Below, piece by piece: positions 1 through 9,435 of a DNA stretch of 64,000 nucleotides. The notes under the pieces were generated by a model that ran no database searches, was not told the origin of the DNA, and saw only the letters and a list, made by a program, of their open reading frames with translations. The position numbers and the translations under genes are program-made. Source of the DNA: Marinobacter bohaiensis (lineage in GTDB: Bacteria > Pseudomonadota > Gammaproteobacteria > Pseudomonadales > Oleiphilaceae); assembly GCF_003258515.1 (NCBI RefSeq), contig NZ_QGEH01000007.1, positions 1 through 64,000 on the forward strand. The letters run 5' to 3'. Every line of letters begins with the position of its first letter. Position 1 is the first letter of the stretch.

Positions 1-179
1 GTGACATGGAGGGGTTGTCAAGCTACTGCGTTCGTGGCGCTTGAAAACCCCTCTTGGCGATTGAATAAGTGAATCCCTTCGCAAAGGGTCCACTCTGAGA
101 GACAAGTCCTGTGCCAGAAAAAGAAAGACCAATAAAAACAGATCTCTAACGCCATTCCACTCGATTCACCCACCGGTCG

Positions 180-240
180 CCGGGCAACAAGTTGCTCAAA
201 TCGAGCAAGATCTTGCTTGATTGGGCGAGATATTGCTCAC
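180..240. repeat. Cluster of phased TTGCTC motifs
   Basis: TTGCTC occurs at 192-197 and 233-238, TTGCTT at 213-218, and the inverse GAGCAA at 203-208. The direct copies are 20-21 bp apart, about two helical turns, and 204-217 is a perfect 14-bp palindrome (AGCAAGATCTTGCT). The cluster lies just downstream of the minus-strand gene that ends at 264. It could be an operator array for a gene left of the window; no matching regulator is identified. No gene is seen in 1-263. Confidence 0.4.
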
Positions 241-263
241 CGGCAAGTGATCCAGCTTTCTGT

Positions 264-938
264 CTAGCCGAATTGCTCCAGCACTTCCGGCAACGCCTGC
301 AACCCGTGAATCACGGCTGAGGGCGCCAGCTCCCAGTCGTCAAACGGCTGGTCCAGATCACGCTGCACCCAGATGGCCATCAGCCCGGCGGCACGGGCGC
401 CGATCACGTCCCAGGCATTGGAGGACACCAGACACAGGGGCTGGTCGAAGGCGCCGGTGGCGCGGCGGGCGTAGGCGTACACCGCCGGGTCCGGCTTGAA
501 GCTGCGGACGGCATCCACCGATACCAGACCATCCAGATGATCCAGCAGGTCGTTGGCGCCCAGAACCTGTTCCAGAGCCTCCGGCGTGCCGTTGGAAAAG
601 GCAAAGCAGGGGTATTCCCCCGCCAGCTCCTTCAGCACGGGCCCGGCGTCGGCGAACGCCGGCAGGCTCAGGTAGGCCTGCATCAACTTGTCCTCCCGCG
701 CCCTTGCCAGATCGATGCCGTAGCTGGACATCGCCGTGCGCAGGGCCTGGCGGGTGCAGGTGCCGAAATCGGCGTAATCCCGCATCAGGCCGCGGCGGAA
801 GCTGAATTCCAGCTGCTTCTGTCGCCACAACCGGCTGACGGCGGCGGCCCGCTCGCCGCAATCGTCGCGCAGGTGGTCGGCCATACCCTGGGGGTCGACC
901 AGGGTCCCGTAGACATCGAAGGCAAGATGGATTGTCAT
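264..938 (-). CDS. Haloacid dehalogenase, type II (HAD superfamily)
   Basis: A 224-residue protein of the L-2-haloacid dehalogenase family, cytosolic hydrolases that displace halide from 2-haloacids through an aspartyl ester. The nucleophile motif DVYGTLVD starts at residue 8. FSNGTPE (motif II), the Lys of SFKPDPAVY (motif III) and the family-typical SSNAWD (motif IV) follow in order. The open frame continues about 77 codons upstream, but the ATG at 938 is preceded by AGGA at a proper distance and gives the usual family length. Substrate is not proven; many members act on other phosphorylated or halogenated small acids. Confidence 0.85.
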   Translation of the reverse strand: MTIHLAFDVYGTLVDPQGMADHLRDDCGERAAAVSRLWRQKQLEFSFRRGLMRDYADFGTCTRQALRTAMSSYGIDLARAREDKLMQAYLSLPAFADAGPVLKELAGEYPCFAFSNGTPEALEQVLGANDLLDHLDGLVSVDAVRSFKPDPAVYAYARRATGAFDQPLCLVSSNAWDVIGARAAGLMAIWVQRDLDQPFDDWELAPSAVIHGLQALPEVLEQFG

Positions 939-1026
939 AGGTGGTTCCTGTGCCCGGTTTTCATCCAGTTTGGGGTGCGGCAACGTAAAGGCCCGCACCC
1001 CTGTTATAAAGGAAGACGCCGTCCCA

Positions 1027-2310
1027 GTGTACGCCATTGAACCCGCTGTCCGATTACCACGCCGACTCCGCCGCCTTGTGGTCAGCCTGTCCCTGGTCTG
1101 GCTGTCCGCCTGCAGTGCGACGCCGTCCCTGTACCAACCCGCGCCGCAACAGCTTGGGGCACCGCCCATCGACGATTTCGATGCCTATTCCCGGGACGTG
1201 CGCCAGCACCTGGACCACTATCTGGTGCCGGTGGACGGCTTTCCGCGCGCCGATCAGGTGGCCTGGAACATGCCTTTCGAAGCCAGCCCTGCGGCACATT
1301 GCAGCGGCGAAAGGCAGCGTATCGGCCTGCTGCTGGTGCACGGGCTGAGCGATTCGCCGTACGTGTTCCGCGATCTGGGCCAGGCGCTGGCCGAGCGCTG
1401 CGTGCAGGTCCGCACCCTCCTGCTGCAAGGCCACGGCACCCGCCCCGGCGATATGGTGGAGGCCGACGCCGAGGTCTGGCGCGCCCAGGTGAACACCCAC
1501 TTCGCAGCCCTGGCCGACGAGGTGGATCACGCCTTTATCGGCGGCTTTTCCCTGGGTGGGGCGCTGGCCACCGAGCGAGCCCTGGACGCCAATCAGCCCG
1601 CCCCCGCCGGATTGCTGGCCCTCGCCCCGGCCTGGGAGCTCAACGGGCTGCGCAACTACCTGTGGCTGGCGCCCATCGCTTCGGTGTTCAAGGATTTTGT
1701 TGAGGAGGAGCCGGAGCTGAACCCGGTCAAGTACGAGTCCATGGCCATCAACGCGGCGGCCCAGGTGGCGGACGTGCGCGCCCGGGTGCAGGAGGAACTG
1801 GACGCCCGCGAGCGGATCGACCTGCCGCTGATGCTGGTGGCCACCGAGGCGGATTCGGTGATCAACCTGGCCTTCCTGGCTGACCAGTTCCACCGGCGCT
1901 TCGCCAGCCCCGCCAGTCGTATGCTGGTGTATCGGGACACCCGCGACGACGCCACACTGCCGGACGATCCGCGCATCACCGTGCGCAACAGCTATCTGCC
2001 GGACCAGCGCATTCTGGAGATGTCCCACATGTCCCTGAACAACGCGCCGGACAACCCGCTCTACGGCCTCGACGGTCCGCTCAACCGCTGCCTCGAACCC
2101 AACGGCCTGAGCCTGGACGACTGCGACGCGCTGGGCCCGGAAGACCTGTGGTTCAGCGCCTGGCACGAGGGCGCCCGGGACGTGCCCACCAGCCGCCTGA
2201 CCTTCAACCCCTGGTTCGACGAACTCGCCGGCGGCATCCGCCACTTCCTGGACGACGCCCTGGCCGCAGGGGAGGAATCGCCCTACACTGCGATTCATGA
2301 ACTCGATTGA
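1027..2310 (+). CDS. Alpha/beta hydrolase lipoprotein
   Basis: A 427-residue predicted lipoprotein. An arginine-rich N terminus and hydrophobic stretch end in the lipobox LSAC, so it is probably anchored in the outer membrane or periplasm. The body is an alpha/beta-hydrolase fold: an LLLVHGLSDSP oxyanion loop, then the nucleophile elbow GFSLGG near residue 175; a late His (SHMSLNN region) could complete the triad. Likely a carboxylesterase or lipase; the substrate is unknown. Start chosen at GTG 1027 behind GGAAG at 1011-1015; a TTG at 970 would only add residues that spoil the signal peptide. Its 3' end overlaps the next gene by 14 bp, suggesting coupled expression. Confidence 0.75.
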   Translation: MYAIEPAVRLPRRLRRLVVSLSLVWLSACSATPSLYQPAPQQLGAPPIDDFDAYSRDVRQHLDHYLVPVDGFPRADQVAWNMPFEASPAAHCSGERQRIGLLLVHGLSDSPYVFRDLGQALAERCVQVRTLLLQGHGTRPGDMVEADAEVWRAQVNTHFAALADEVDHAFIGGFSLGGALATERALDANQPAPAGLLALAPAWELNGLRNYLWLAPIASVFKDFVEEEPELNPVKYESMAINAAAQVADVRARVQEELDARERIDLPLMLVATEADSVINLAFLADQFHRRFASPASRMLVYRDTRDDATLPDDPRITVRNSYLPDQRILEMSHMSLNNAPDNPLYGLDGPLNRCLEPNGLSLDDCDALGPEDLWFSAWHEGARDVPTSRLTFNPWFDELAGGIRHFLDDALAAGEESPYTAIHELD

Positions 2311-3199
2311 TCGGTTGAACCTCGACACCCGTGCGCTCGACGTGTTCCTGGCGGTACTGGACGCCGGCAGCGTGTCGGCCGCGGCGGTCAGCCTCGGGGT
2401 CAGCCAGTCAGCGGTCAGCCACACCCTGGATCGCCTGCGCCAGACCCTGGGCGACCCGCTGTTCGTCAAGGCCGGGCGCGGCATCACGCCCACCCCCTAC
2501 GCCCTGCGCACCGGCCCCCACGTGCGCCAGATCCTGCAGGAGCTGCGCAACCTGCCGCTGGGGCCGCCGTTTGCACCGGCCGATACCCACCTGACGCTGA
2601 CCGTGGCCGCCAACGATTACCAGCGCGACCTGCTGCTGCCGGCGCTGTCGCGCGTCCTGGAGCGGGAGGCGCCCGGCATCGAACTGCACGTGGTGCCCTC
2701 GGGTATACCAACCCCGGACCGACTGCGTCGGGACCTGTGCAACCTGATGATTTCGCCGCATCCACCGCCCGCCAGCGATATCCTGCAACAGCGTCTGCTG
2801 GACGACCGCATGGTGGTTTTCTACGATCCGTCGCAACGCGACGCCCCGGCCGACCTGAACGACTACCTGGCCAGCCGGCACATTTCCATTGTCTTCAACA
2901 CCGGCGAGCGGCTGGGGCTGGACGACGCCATGGCGGCCCAGGGTATCCACCGCGACGCCGCGGTGACCGTATCCAACTTCTCCGGGCTGGCCGCTTTCCT
3001 GCGCGGTTCCGATCTGCTGGCAAGCGCGCCGGCGCGGCTGCACCAGGGCATGATGCGGGAATTCGCCCAGGCGCCACTGCCGTTCAACCACCGCCCGTTC
3101 AGCCTCTACATGCTCTGGCACCAGCGCTACCAGGACGACCCCGCCCACCGCTGGATCCGGTCGCAGCTGCTGGACGTCGCCGGTCGTCTGCCCGCCTGA
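2297..3199 (+). CDS. LysR family transcriptional regulator
   Basis: A 300-residue LysR-type regulator. Residues about 10-70 form the winged helix-turn-helix (RALDVFLAVLDAGSVSAAA, then SQSAVSHTLDRLR and the family signature DPLFVKAGRGITPT). The rest is the periplasmic-binding-like effector domain. The start codon lies inside the end of the preceding hydrolase gene (14-bp overlap), so the two are probably cotranscribed. That is unusual for LysR regulators, which normally diverge from their target. The inducer cannot be read from sequence. Confidence 0.88.
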   Translation: MNSIDRLNLDTRALDVFLAVLDAGSVSAAAVSLGVSQSAVSHTLDRLRQTLGDPLFVKAGRGITPTPYALRTGPHVRQILQELRNLPLGPPFAPADTHLTLTVAANDYQRDLLLPALSRVLEREAPGIELHVVPSGIPTPDRLRRDLCNLMISPHPPPASDILQQRLLDDRMVVFYDPSQRDAPADLNDYLASRHISIVFNTGERLGLDDAMAAQGIHRDAAVTVSNFSGLAAFLRGSDLLASAPARLHQGMMREFAQAPLPFNHRPFSLYMLWHQRYQDDPAHRWIRSQLLDVAGRLPA

Positions 3200-3347
3200 T
3201 CGCCAACATACCGATCGATTCTGTTCATAGGTAGAATGAGCGCCCCGGGCGTTATCCCGCTGGATGACTCCCGTATGCTTCGGTTTCGTACCTTTTGTCT
3301 TTCAAACCCATTTCACGGCCAGCGGCCCAACCGGAAATCCCTGCACC

Positions 3348-4565
3348 ATGCTGTCACTGACCAGCCTGTCCACGACCCTGTTGCTGGCGGCCACCGTCGC
3401 CCTGGGGCCGCTGGCCACCGACATGTACCTGCCGGCCATGCCGCAGATGGGCGAGCTGCTGGGCGCCAGCACCGGCCAGGTGCAAATGACCCTGAGCCTG
3501 TATATGGCCGGCTTCGCCCTGGCCCAACTGATCTGCGGGCCGCTGGCGGACAGCCTGGGACGCAAGCCGGTGATGATCGGTGGTCTGCTGCTGTTCACCG
3601 TGGCGAGCGTTGGCTGCGCCCTGGCCACGGACATCGAAGGCCTGATGCTGTGCCGTTTCCTGCAGGCCCTGGGCGGCTCCGCCGGACCGGTGCTGGGACG
3701 CGCCGCGGTGCGGGATATCCACAGCCCCCGTGAAGCCGCGCGCATCATGGGGCTGATGGCGGCGATCATGGGCCTGGCGCCGGCGCTGGCCCCGACGCTG
3801 GGAGGGCTGCTACTGGCCGCCTCCGGCTGGCCGGCGATCTTCCTGGCCCTGGCCGGCTATGCCCTGCTGATGGTCACGCTGATCGCCCTGCGTCTGCCCG
3901 AACCGCTGCCGCTCCATTACCGCCAGCCGCTGCGCCCGAGGCCGCTGCTGCGCAACTACGGCACGGTGCTGCGCGACCGCTCGTTCCAGGGGTATGCGGT
4001 GACCAACGCGCTGGTGTTTTCCGGGCTGTTCGCCTTCCTGTCGGGGTCGTCCTTCGTGCTGATTGATTTCCTGGGGGTCAGTCCGTCCGCCTTCGGCGCC
4101 TATTTCTCGGTGATCGTGTTCGGCTTCGTCTCGGGCAGCTTTCTGTCGGCCCGACTGGCGCGGCGGTTCTCGCCCGATCAACTGCTGCGCGCGGGATTGG
4201 GCATCGCCGTCCTGGGAAGCGGCCTGATGGCGGCACTGGCATGGGCCGAGGTGTTCACCCGGATGGCGGTGATCCTGCCGCAGATGCTGTTCATGATCGG
4301 TGTCGGCCTGACGCTGCCTCAGACCCTGGCCGGCGCCCTGGCGCCCTTCCCGCATATGGCCGGGTCCGCTTCGGCCATCTACGGCTGTCTGCAGATGAGT
4401 GCCGCCGCCCTCACCGGCCTGCTGGTGGGGCACTTCCACAACGGCACCAGCCAGACCATGGCCACGGTGATCGCCGTCTGCGCCCTCGCCGCCGGCCTCA
4501 GCTACCTGTTGCGGGCGGCACGGCAGCCGGCGCCCGGCTTCGATGCCGCACCCAGCCACGGTTGA
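3348..4565 (+). CDS. Bcr/CflA family MFS drug exporter
   Basis: A 405-residue, 12-helix major facilitator of the Bcr/CflA drug:H+ antiporter group. Near the N terminus it carries the family signature TDMYLPAMPQM. The MFS motif-A loop follows (GPLADSLGRKPV), then the antiporter-type motif C in helix 5 (GLAPALAPTLGG). It is likely to export bicyclomycin-like compounds, chloramphenicol or other small molecules. Start chosen at ATG 3348 because the 28 upstream in-frame residues are not conserved in character and would extend the N terminus beyond the first helix. Confidence 0.85.
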   Translation: MLSLTSLSTTLLLAATVALGPLATDMYLPAMPQMGELLGASTGQVQMTLSLYMAGFALAQLICGPLADSLGRKPVMIGGLLLFTVASVGCALATDIEGLMLCRFLQALGGSAGPVLGRAAVRDIHSPREAARIMGLMAAIMGLAPALAPTLGGLLLAASGWPAIFLALAGYALLMVTLIALRLPEPLPLHYRQPLRPRPLLRNYGTVLRDRSFQGYAVTNALVFSGLFAFLSGSSFVLIDFLGVSPSAFGAYFSVIVFGFVSGSFLSARLARRFSPDQLLRAGLGIAVLGSGLMAALAWAEVFTRMAVILPQMLFMIGVGLTLPQTLAGALAPFPHMAGSASAIYGCLQMSAAALTGLLVGHFHNGTSQTMATVIAVCALAAGLSYLLRAARQPAPGFDAAPSHG

Positions 4566-4742
4566 TTCTCGGCCCCCGCGTCCCCATACCACAGGACAGT
4601 TCAGGTAAAAGAGCTAGACTGTCTAGACTTTCTGCCATCCGGGACCGGAGTACGGTTTCACCCGAAAGTCTCATCATCCATCCCGCCGCGTCTGCGGTAC
4701 AAAGCGGATGGCCTATCAGGAAAAATCCCAAGGAGTGTTCGA

Positions 4743-5240
4743 ATGAGCAAGGTGACCCTCGACAGCAACCCGATCGACGTAGCCGGCCAGTTTCCCGCCA
4801 AGGGCGACAAGGCACCGGACTTCAAACTGACCACCGGCGGCCTGGAAGATAAATCCCTGAGCGCCTGGAGCGGCCAGCGCAAGATTCTGAACATCATCCC
4901 CAGCATTGATACCGGCGTGTGCGCAGCCTCCACTCGCAAGTTCAACGAGAAAGCCGGCAGCCTGGACAACACCGTGGTGCTGGTGGTCTCCGCCGACCTG
5001 CCGTTCGCCGCGGGCCGTTTCTGCGGCGCTGAAGGGCTGGATAACGTTGAAACCCTGTCCACCTTCCGCAACGACCAGTTCCGCAAGGACTACGGCGTGG
5101 CGATCGAGAGCGGCCCGCTGGCCGGCCTGTGCTCCCGAGCCGTGGTGGTGCTGGACGAGAACGACACCGTGATCCACAGCCAACTGGTCGGCGAGATCAA
5201 GGACGAGCCGGATTACGACGCGGCCCTGGCCGTACTGTAA
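4743..5240 (+). CDS. tpx: Thiol peroxidase (atypical 2-Cys peroxiredoxin)
   Basis: A 165-residue Tpx, the length usual for the family. It reduces H2O2 and especially alkyl or lipid hydroperoxides with electrons from thioredoxin. The peroxidatic cysteine is Cys60 in [12 protein letters not shown] and the resolving cysteine is Cys94 in GRFCGAEG, matching the C61/C95 pair of E. coli Tpx. A ribosome-binding AAGGAG lies just before the ATG. It is a single gene with a strong stem-loop after its stop. Confidence 0.95.
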   Translation: MSKVTLDSNPIDVAGQFPAKGDKAPDFKLTTGGLEDKSLSAWSGQRKILNIIPSIDTGVCAASTRKFNEKAGSLDNTVVLVVSADLPFAAGRFCGAEGLDNVETLSTFRNDQFRKDYGVAIESGPLAGLCSRAVVVLDENDTVIHSQLVGEIKDEPDYDAALAVL

Positions 5241-5251
5241 CGCTCACCACC

Positions 5252-5283
5252 GGGGTTTGCCGGCGACCGTACCGGCAAACCCC
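5252..5283 (+). terminator. Stem-loop after tpx
   Basis: A perfect 12-bp stem (GGGGTTTGCCGG pairing with CCGGCAAACCCC) around an 8-base loop, starting 11 bp after the tpx stop. There is no T-tract, so it may be a weak terminator or an mRNA-end stabiliser. Confidence 0.65.
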
Positions 5284-5365
5284 ACTCTCCCCCGTCTCCA
5301 GGGACTGGTAGACTGCGCTCCCAACGCATCCGTTACCGCTCAACGCCCCGGAGACCGACACCGTC

Positions 5366-6700
5366 GTGAATCCCGCCCAGGACAACCGTCCCCTCAGCCG
5401 CCAGTTGCTGGTCATGACCTGGCCCATGCTGTTCGGCGTGCTGTCGCTGATGAGTTTCCAGCTGGTGGACAGTATCTTCATCGGCCAGCTGGGCCGGGAT
5501 CCGCTGGCGGCGCTGGGTTTCACCGTGCCCATGCAGCAGCTGATCATCGGCCTGCAGGTGGGTCTGGGCATCGCTACCACCGCGATCATCTCCCGCACCC
5601 TCGGTGCCGACGACGTGGCGCGGGCCGAACGCCTGGGCGGCCTGGTGGTGATCATCGGCGGCTCACTGGCGCTGCTCCTGCTCGTCGGCCTGTGGCTGGG
5701 CCGGCACGGGATCATGGGGCTGCTGGGCGCCGAAGCGGACCTGATGCCACTGATCTCGGCCTACTGGGTGCCCTGGCTCGGCGCCGCCTGGATGGGTGCG
5801 ATGGCCTACTTCGGCTACAGCGTCAGCCGCTCCCACGGCGACACCAAACTGCCCGGCTATATGATGGTGGTCACCAGCCTGGTCAACATCGCCCTGGATC
5901 CGCTCTATATCTTCGTCTTCGGCTGGGGCCTCCCCGGCGCCGCCATGGCCACTATCACCGCTTTCGGCATCAGTTGCCTGGTGGTCTATCCCAAACTGCT
6001 CAAACGCGGCTGGCTGCGCTTCGATCTGTCGGCGCTGGCGCTGGGGCCGGCCATCCGCCAGTTGGGCGGGATCATGGCGCCGGCCATGATGAGCCAGTTG
6101 ATGCCGCCCATCGCCGCCAGCCTGGCCACCGCCCTGGTCGCCGGTTTCGGCACCGCTGCCGTGGCCGCCTGGGGGCTGGGCACACGGCTGGAGTTCTTCT
6201 CCATCGTGGTGGTGCTGGCGCTGACCATGTCGCTGCCGCCGATGATCGGGCGCCTGCTGGGCTCGGGTGACATCGACCGCATCCGCGCGCTGGTGCGCAT
6301 CAGCGTGCGCTTCGTGGTGGTCTGGCAGCTGGCGATTGGTCTGATCTGGCTGGTGCTGTCGGGGCTGGTGTCGGAATTGTTCAGCGCCGACGCCTCGGTC
6401 ACCGACATCCTGCACAGCTACCTGGTGCGGGTACCGCTGAGCTACAGCGGGCTGGGGGTGTGCATGCTAATGGTGTCGGTGTGCAACGCGCTGGGGCTGT
6501 CCATGCGGGCGCTGCTGATCTCGGTGCTGCGGCTGTTCGCGTGCTTCCTGCCCTTCCTCTGGGTGGGCTCGCAGATGGGCGGTATCGACGGGCTACTCAG
6601 CGGCGCGCTGATCGGCAACCTGCTGGCCGGCACCCAAGCCTATCTGTTCTACCGCCAGGGCATGCGCCGACTGCAGGCGACGCCGGCTCCGGCTACCTAA
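5366..6700 (+). CDS. MATE family efflux transporter
   Basis: A 444-residue multidrug and toxin extrusion transporter with about 12 hydrophobic segments. The N-terminal signature WPMLFGVLSLMSFQLVDSIF and the FIGQLG loop are typical of MatE domain 1, and the second MatE domain starts near residue 240. It exports cationic drugs or metabolites using Na+ or H+. The start is GTG 5366 behind GGAG at 5350-5353. Its stop overlaps the stop of the convergent thioesterase gene by 4 bp. Confidence 0.9.
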   Translation: MNPAQDNRPLSRQLLVMTWPMLFGVLSLMSFQLVDSIFIGQLGRDPLAALGFTVPMQQLIIGLQVGLGIATTAIISRTLGADDVARAERLGGLVVIIGGSLALLLLVGLWLGRHGIMGLLGAEADLMPLISAYWVPWLGAAWMGAMAYFGYSVSRSHGDTKLPGYMMVVTSLVNIALDPLYIFVFGWGLPGAAMATITAFGISCLVVYPKLLKRGWLRFDLSALALGPAIRQLGGIMAPAMMSQLMPPIAASLATALVAGFGTAAVAAWGLGTRLEFFSIVVVLALTMSLPPMIGRLLGSGDIDRIRALVRISVRFVVVWQLAIGLIWLVLSGLVSELFSADASVTDILHSYLVRVPLSYSGLGVCMLMVSVCNALGLSMRALLISVLRLFACFLPFLWVGSQMGGIDGLLSGALIGNLLAGTQAYLFYRQGMRRLQATPAPAT

Positions 6701-7122
6701 TCAAACTTCGCGCGAAAGGCCACAGGCATGGGCGCGACCTTGCGCTGGCGGTAGTCGAAGAACACAAACCCGTACTTGGCCATCGCCACCGCCTGGCCAG
6801 TGTCTGCCTTGGTCACCCGGAACACGAAGTCCCCGCCGTACCGGTTGAAATCCAACAGGCCAATCTCGAAACGCAGCTCATCCGGGTAGAAGGACTCCCC
6901 CTGGTACATGGTGGCCAGGTCCGTGACGATAATGCCGACCCCGTCGCGATCCGTTTCCTCGACGCCGTAATGGGCCAGGAATTGCGCCCGGGCCTCGGAC
7001 AGCATGGAAATCAGGGCGTCGTTGCCCAGGTGGTTGGCGCCGTTGATGTCGGTGATCCGCACCGGCAGGGAAGTGGAAAAGATAAAGGCATCATCGGGAA
7101 ACGACAGTTGGACACGGGCCAT
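6697..7122 (-). CDS. Acyl-CoA thioesterase (4HBT hotdog family)
   Basis: A 141-residue single-hotdog protein of the 4-hydroxybenzoyl-CoA thioesterase group. The motif TDINGANHLGND has the expected Asp followed by the H-x-x-N pattern that begins the central helix (SMLSEARAQFL). It probably hydrolyses acyl- or aroyl-CoA in the cytosol. It is divergent from the NUDIX/MBL fusion gene that starts 130 bp away, whose N-terminal half resembles CoA diphosphatases, so a shared CoA-related role is possible but inferred. Confidence 0.85.
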   Translation of the reverse strand: MARVQLSFPDDAFIFSTSLPVRITDINGANHLGNDALISMLSEARAQFLAHYGVEETDRDGVGIIVTDLATMYQGESFYPDELRFEIGLLDFNRYGGDFVFRVTKADTGQAVAMAKYGFVFFDYRQRKVAPMPVAFRAKFD

Positions 7123-7251
7123 AGGGCAATACTCTGATCATTGGGTCAAAACGCCAGTGTACCGGTCCCGGGCCAAGACCGCAGTCGCAATCCCGTTATC
7201 GAGCCGCTATGGTGAGAGCAGTTCCGATCCACTGAGCGTGACAACAACACC

Positions 7252-8895
7252 ATGATGCAACCACGCCCTGCCTCCACGCTGGCCCTGCTGCGGGACAGCG
7301 CCGACGGCTTCGAAGTGCTGATGCTGCAGCGCAGCCGCAAGGCCGCGTTCCTGCCGGGATACTACGTCTTCCCCGGCGGCGCGGTGGATGCCGGCGACGC
7401 CGATTCAGGACTCGCCGCCTTCGCCGACGGCCACGACGAAGCCTCCGCGCGGGAACTGCTGGGTGTGGAACATGATGCCCTGGGTTATCTGGTCGCTGCC
7501 ATCCGGGAATGCTTCGAAGAAGCCGGCCTGCTGCTGGCGCGGGACGACGCCGGTCAGCATCCGGGCCCGGCCCACCCCGTGCTGGCCAGTGCGCGGGAGC
7601 CGGTGACCCGGGGCGAGCTGTCGCTGGCCGCTCTGTGCGACGCCCATGGCCTGCGCCTGCCGCTGGGCGAGATGACCTACATCGACCACTGGGTCACGCC
7701 GCCGGGGGCGCCGCGCCGCTTCGACACCCGCTTCTTCCTGGCCCGGGCGCCGGCGGATCAGGTGCCCGCCCACGACGGCCGCGAGACCATCAACCATTGC
7801 TGGCTGACGCCGCAAGAAGCGCTGACCCAGCACCGCGCCGGCAAACGCCAGTTCGGCGCGCCGACGCTGACGGTGCTGCGTCGCCTGGCCCGCTTCAACA
7901 ACGCCGCAGACGCGCTGGACGACGCCCGCCGCCGCAAACCCAAACCGTTCCCGACGGAACCCTGGCCGGCGCGCAAGAACGGCGATCCGATCCTGCTCCA
8001 CCCCGGCGACGCGGCCTACCCGGAAGTGCGCAAGCGCGATCCCCAGGCCTATGGCCAGCTTGAGGCCCGGATCGAGCCCGGCCAGTGGACGCCGGTCGGC
8101 GAGAGCATCTGGCGGCTGACCGTCCCCAACCCCAGCGTAATGACCGGCCCCGGCACCAACAGCTACCTGATCCGCGATCCCGGCGGCGATCTGGTGATCG
8201 ATCCCGGACCGCACCACGAGCAACACCTGCACCGCCTGCTGGATCAGTGCGGCGGCCAGCTGCGGGCGATTCTCGTGACCCACACCCACGGCGACCACAG
8301 CCCCGGCGCCCAGGCTCTCAAGGCCGCCACCGGCGCGCCGCTGATCGGCCTGCCGCCGCCCGCCGACGGCCACCAGGATCTGACCTTCCGTCCCGATCAC
8401 ATCCCCGCCGACGGCGAGACGATCGAGCTGGATGGCACCCGGCTGAAAATCCTGCACACACCGGGACACGCCTCCAACCACCTCTGCTTCCTGCACGAGG
8501 GCGAGGGCATGCTGTTCTCCGGCGATCACATCATGCAGGGCTCGACGGTGGTGATTAACCCGCCGGACGGCGACATGACGGACTACCTCAACGCCCTGAT
8601 GAACCTTCTGGAAGAAGAGATGGAGTGGATCGCCCCGGGGCACGGCTTTCTCATGGCCTACCCGCAACTGGTGATCGACCTGCTGGTCACCCACCGCCTG
8701 AGTCGCGAACGCAAGGTGGTCCGCGCCCTGCGCAAGGTTGGCCCCGCGCCGCTGGAGACGCTGGTGGGCGAAGCCTACGCCGACGCCGCCACCGCCCTGC
8801 ACCGCATGGCCGAGCGCTCACTGCTGGCCCACCTGCTCAAGCTGGAGAAGGACGGCCGGGCGCGCCGCGAGGGCGACGACTGGGTCCTGTGCTGA
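7252..8895 (+). CDS. NUDIX hydrolase fused to metallo-beta-lactamase-fold hydrolase
   Basis: A 547-residue two-enzyme fusion. Residues about 5-235 are a NUDIX domain: PGGAVDAGD is followed, after an insertion of about 35 residues, by the catalytic helix IRECFEEAGLLL. That split layout resembles NUDT19/RP2-type CoA diphosphatases. Residues about 270-470 are an MBL fold with THTHGDHSPGA (HxHxDH zinc site), HTPGHASNHLC, a FSGDHIM Asp ligand and a late His in APGHGFLM, as in LACTB2-like hydrolases; the tail resembles a winged helix. Two ATGs in tandem (7252, 7255) could start it. Function may be coupled breakdown of a CoA or nucleotide conjugate; this is inference. Confidence 0.85.
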   Translation: MMQPRPASTLALLRDSADGFEVLMLQRSRKAAFLPGYYVFPGGAVDAGDADSGLAAFADGHDEASARELLGVEHDALGYLVAAIRECFEEAGLLLARDDAGQHPGPAHPVLASAREPVTRGELSLAALCDAHGLRLPLGEMTYIDHWVTPPGAPRRFDTRFFLARAPADQVPAHDGRETINHCWLTPQEALTQHRAGKRQFGAPTLTVLRRLARFNNAADALDDARRRKPKPFPTEPWPARKNGDPILLHPGDAAYPEVRKRDPQAYGQLEARIEPGQWTPVGESIWRLTVPNPSVMTGPGTNSYLIRDPGGDLVIDPGPHHEQHLHRLLDQCGGQLRAILVTHTHGDHSPGAQALKAATGAPLIGLPPPADGHQDLTFRPDHIPADGETIELDGTRLKILHTPGHASNHLCFLHEGEGMLFSGDHIMQGSTVVINPPDGDMTDYLNALMNLLEEEMEWIAPGHGFLMAYPQLVIDLLVTHRLSRERKVVRALRKVGPAPLETLVGEAYADAATALHRMAERSLLAHLLKLEKDGRARREGDDWVLC

Positions 8896-8898
8896 CGC

Positions 8899-9435
8899 TC
8901 AGTCCGTCAATCCCCGCAACACCTGATTGTGCATCTCGGCATCGGCATCGCTGAACAGCACGAAGCGGATCCGGCGCACCGATGCCAGCCCGAAGCACTC
9001 GTCCCAGAGCGTGTGCAGCGCCACCCCGGCGGCATCCGCCATCGGGTAGCCGAACACGCCGGTGGACAACGCGGGAAAACCGATTGATGCCAGCCCCTCC
9101 GACTCCGCCAACCGCAGCGCGTTGCGGTAACAATCGGCGAGCAACTGGTCGGAGGGCTGGTCCACGCCGTAGACCGGTCCCAGGCAATGGATCACGTAAT
9201 CGTTGGGCAACCCGAACGCCTCGGTGATCACCGCCTGCCCCGGCCGGATCGGCGCCAGAGGCCGGCAGGCCCGGTCCAGCTCCGGCCCCGCCGCCCGATG
9301 AATGGCCCCGGCTACGCCGCCCCCGGGCCGGAGCTCGGCGTTGGCGGCGTTGACCACGGCATCCAGATCCGCCTGCCGGGTGATATCGCCCCGCACGCAT
9401 TCCAGCGTCACCGGGCCTCGAACGCGTTCCCCCAT
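8899..9435 (-). CDS. Macrodomain protein (O-acetyl-ADP-ribose deacetylase-like)
   Basis: A 178-residue macrodomain close to the YmdB/MacroD type, which removes acetyl from O-acetyl-ADP-ribose or ADP-ribose from acidic residues. The motifs GDIT, VVNAANAELRPGGGVAGAIHRAAG and FPALSTGVFGYP are in the right order and contain the catalytic Asn and the Gly-rich diphosphate loop. Start chosen at 9435 behind a strong GGGAGGA rather than the 22-residue longer frame. It ends 3 bp from the convergent fusion gene. Confidence 0.88.
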   Translation of the reverse strand: MGERVRGPVTLECVRGDITRQADLDAVVNAANAELRPGGGVAGAIHRAAGPELDRACRPLAPIRPGQAVITEAFGLPNDYVIHCLGPVYGVDQPSDQLLADCYRNALRLAESEGLASIGFPALSTGVFGYPMADAAGVALHTLWDECFGLASVRRIRFVLFSDADAEMHNQVLRGLTD

